Shown here piece by piece: positions 63,597 through 64,000 of a stretch of 64,000 bases of DNA (position 1 is its first letter; each line of letters starts with the position of its first letter). This DNA is from Saprospiraceae bacterium (GTDB lineage Bacteria; Bacteroidota; Bacteroidia; Chitinophagales; Saprospiraceae): assembly GCA_020629035.1 (NCBI GenBank), contig JAHDEC010000008.1:91946-155945 (forward strand). The letters run 5' to 3'. Under the pieces are notes generated by a model, which did not search any database, had not been told where the DNA came from, and saw nothing but the letters and a program-made list of their open reading frames with translations. The position numbers and the translations under genes were made by a program.

Positions 63597-64000
63597 AATT
63601 GATATACCTGTGGGTAAAACAAAAGATATGGCCCACCATTCTAAATTACGAGAATTTCTTAAAAGATTTTAGTGTGAATAAGTATTGCATTTGTTAGCCC
63701 TTCTGTTAGTTTTTTCATTGATAAAGAAGTAAGCAAAAAATCTAGGGGTGAATGGCCGCTGACCCACTAATTTTTTGATAGTTAAAAGAAATCAAGATCA
63801 GGGAGTGAAGATGATTTTCTTGTTTATAATGGATGATTGTATGCTGTGTCTCCAAGACGAAGGAGTAGATATGCTATACTACCTATTGTTGTCCGACGTT
63901 TATCCGTGGAGTCCTAATATGGCTGTCCAGTTAAGCTAAAAGGCATGTGTTATTCATATAATAAGCTCCAATAATTTTAGATGGTTTCAGGTTTAGAGGA
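63597..64000. other. Terminal spacer, no gene supported
   Basis: About 400 bases at the right edge. The best frame (44 codons, 63805-63939) has no protein-like pattern. No tRNA, repeat or clear hairpin was seen; the next gene may begin beyond the window. Confidence 0.5.

Noticed and set aside
63805..63939. 44-codon frame with a purine-rich start region near the right edge
   Set aside because: No protein-like pattern, unusual composition and no supporting context.
1..64000. tRNA, rRNA, CRISPR or prophage content
   Set aside because: I saw no tRNA-like T-arm pattern, no regular spacer-repeat array and no phage structural or integrase genes.

Overview
The window is a chromosomal segment from a low-GC member of the Bacteroidota, probably Saprospiria-like. 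The evidence is: four type IX secretion (T9SS) cargo proteins with type A or type B sorting tails; many PorT-like outer-membrane barrels; lipoproteins with Bacteroidota-style lipoboxes; TAnnTTTG promoter boxes with few clear Shine-Dalgarno sites; and Bacteroidota-typical families (FIST sensor, HPF-like ribosome factor, ECF sigma followed by a membrane-anchored barrel protein). The assignment below phylum is a guess. I found no rRNA, tRNA, CRISPR array, transposase, integrase or phage gene.

Layout. 1-7 kb (minus): the 3'-truncated L-serine dehydratase; a DGPF / ECF42-type sigma factor / DUF2461 operon; a FIST sensor / hybrid histidine kinase pair; a GNAT acetyltransferase. 7.5-15.2 kb: orphan lipoprotein, POT peptide transporter, orphan membrane protein, a frameshifted serine hydrolase, and a minus operon of transglutaminase-like protein, deoC and an outer-membrane barrel. 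15.3-20.3 kb (plus): YfcC-type transporter, Crp/Fnr regulator, barrel protein, XRE-membrane protein, NTF2-serine hydrolase fusion. 20.4-23.6 kb: an HxlR regulator divergent from a three-gene redox operon (quinone-reductase-like, luciferase-like, SDR). 23.7-29.1 kb: argE, then a two-gene DUF4132 cassette between perfect 68-bp direct repeats, then two orphan envelope genes. 29.4-36.6 kb: YhiN-like flavoprotein, peptidase-like hydrolase, barrel, a second HxlR divergon with a dehalogenase-like hydrolase, a membrane protein, and a DbpA-like RNA helicase.

36.8-40.1 kb holds an acidic repeat lipoprotein, an ECF sigma factor and a protein joining an inner-membrane segment to an outer-membrane barrel; these three probably form one signalling operon. 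40.1-44.2 kb has a YdeI/CDGSH fusion, an NTF2-like lipoprotein, an SBBP-like T9SS protein, an SRPBCC protein and a SOUL protein. 44.4-49.5 kb is a five-gene operon: HPF-like protein, ABC exporter with a divergent ATPase, HlyD-type adaptor, hotdog thioesterase and TolC-type channel. 49.7-59.4 kb carries three large T9SS proteins (12-repeat CHU_C protein, CotH-kinase protein, FG-GAP protein) and a decayed serine hydrolase. 59.7-64 kb holds a PEBP protein, AraC regulator, alpha/beta hydrolase and two orphan envelope proteins, then 400 bases with no convincing gene.

The strongest candidate for something new is the DUF4132 cassette. Its two genes interrupt what looks like an ancestral argE operon, and the 68-bp repeats (one copy being the argE 3' end) are perfectly identical, so the event looks recent. 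A nested AGCCAA duplication hints at the mechanism. Other points are the alternating-repeat lipoprotein/sigma/trans-envelope barrel operon, the divergent ABC exporter operon, a CDGSH iron-sulfur motif fused to a YdeI protein, and a palindromic terminator-like element duplicated 4.6 kb apart.
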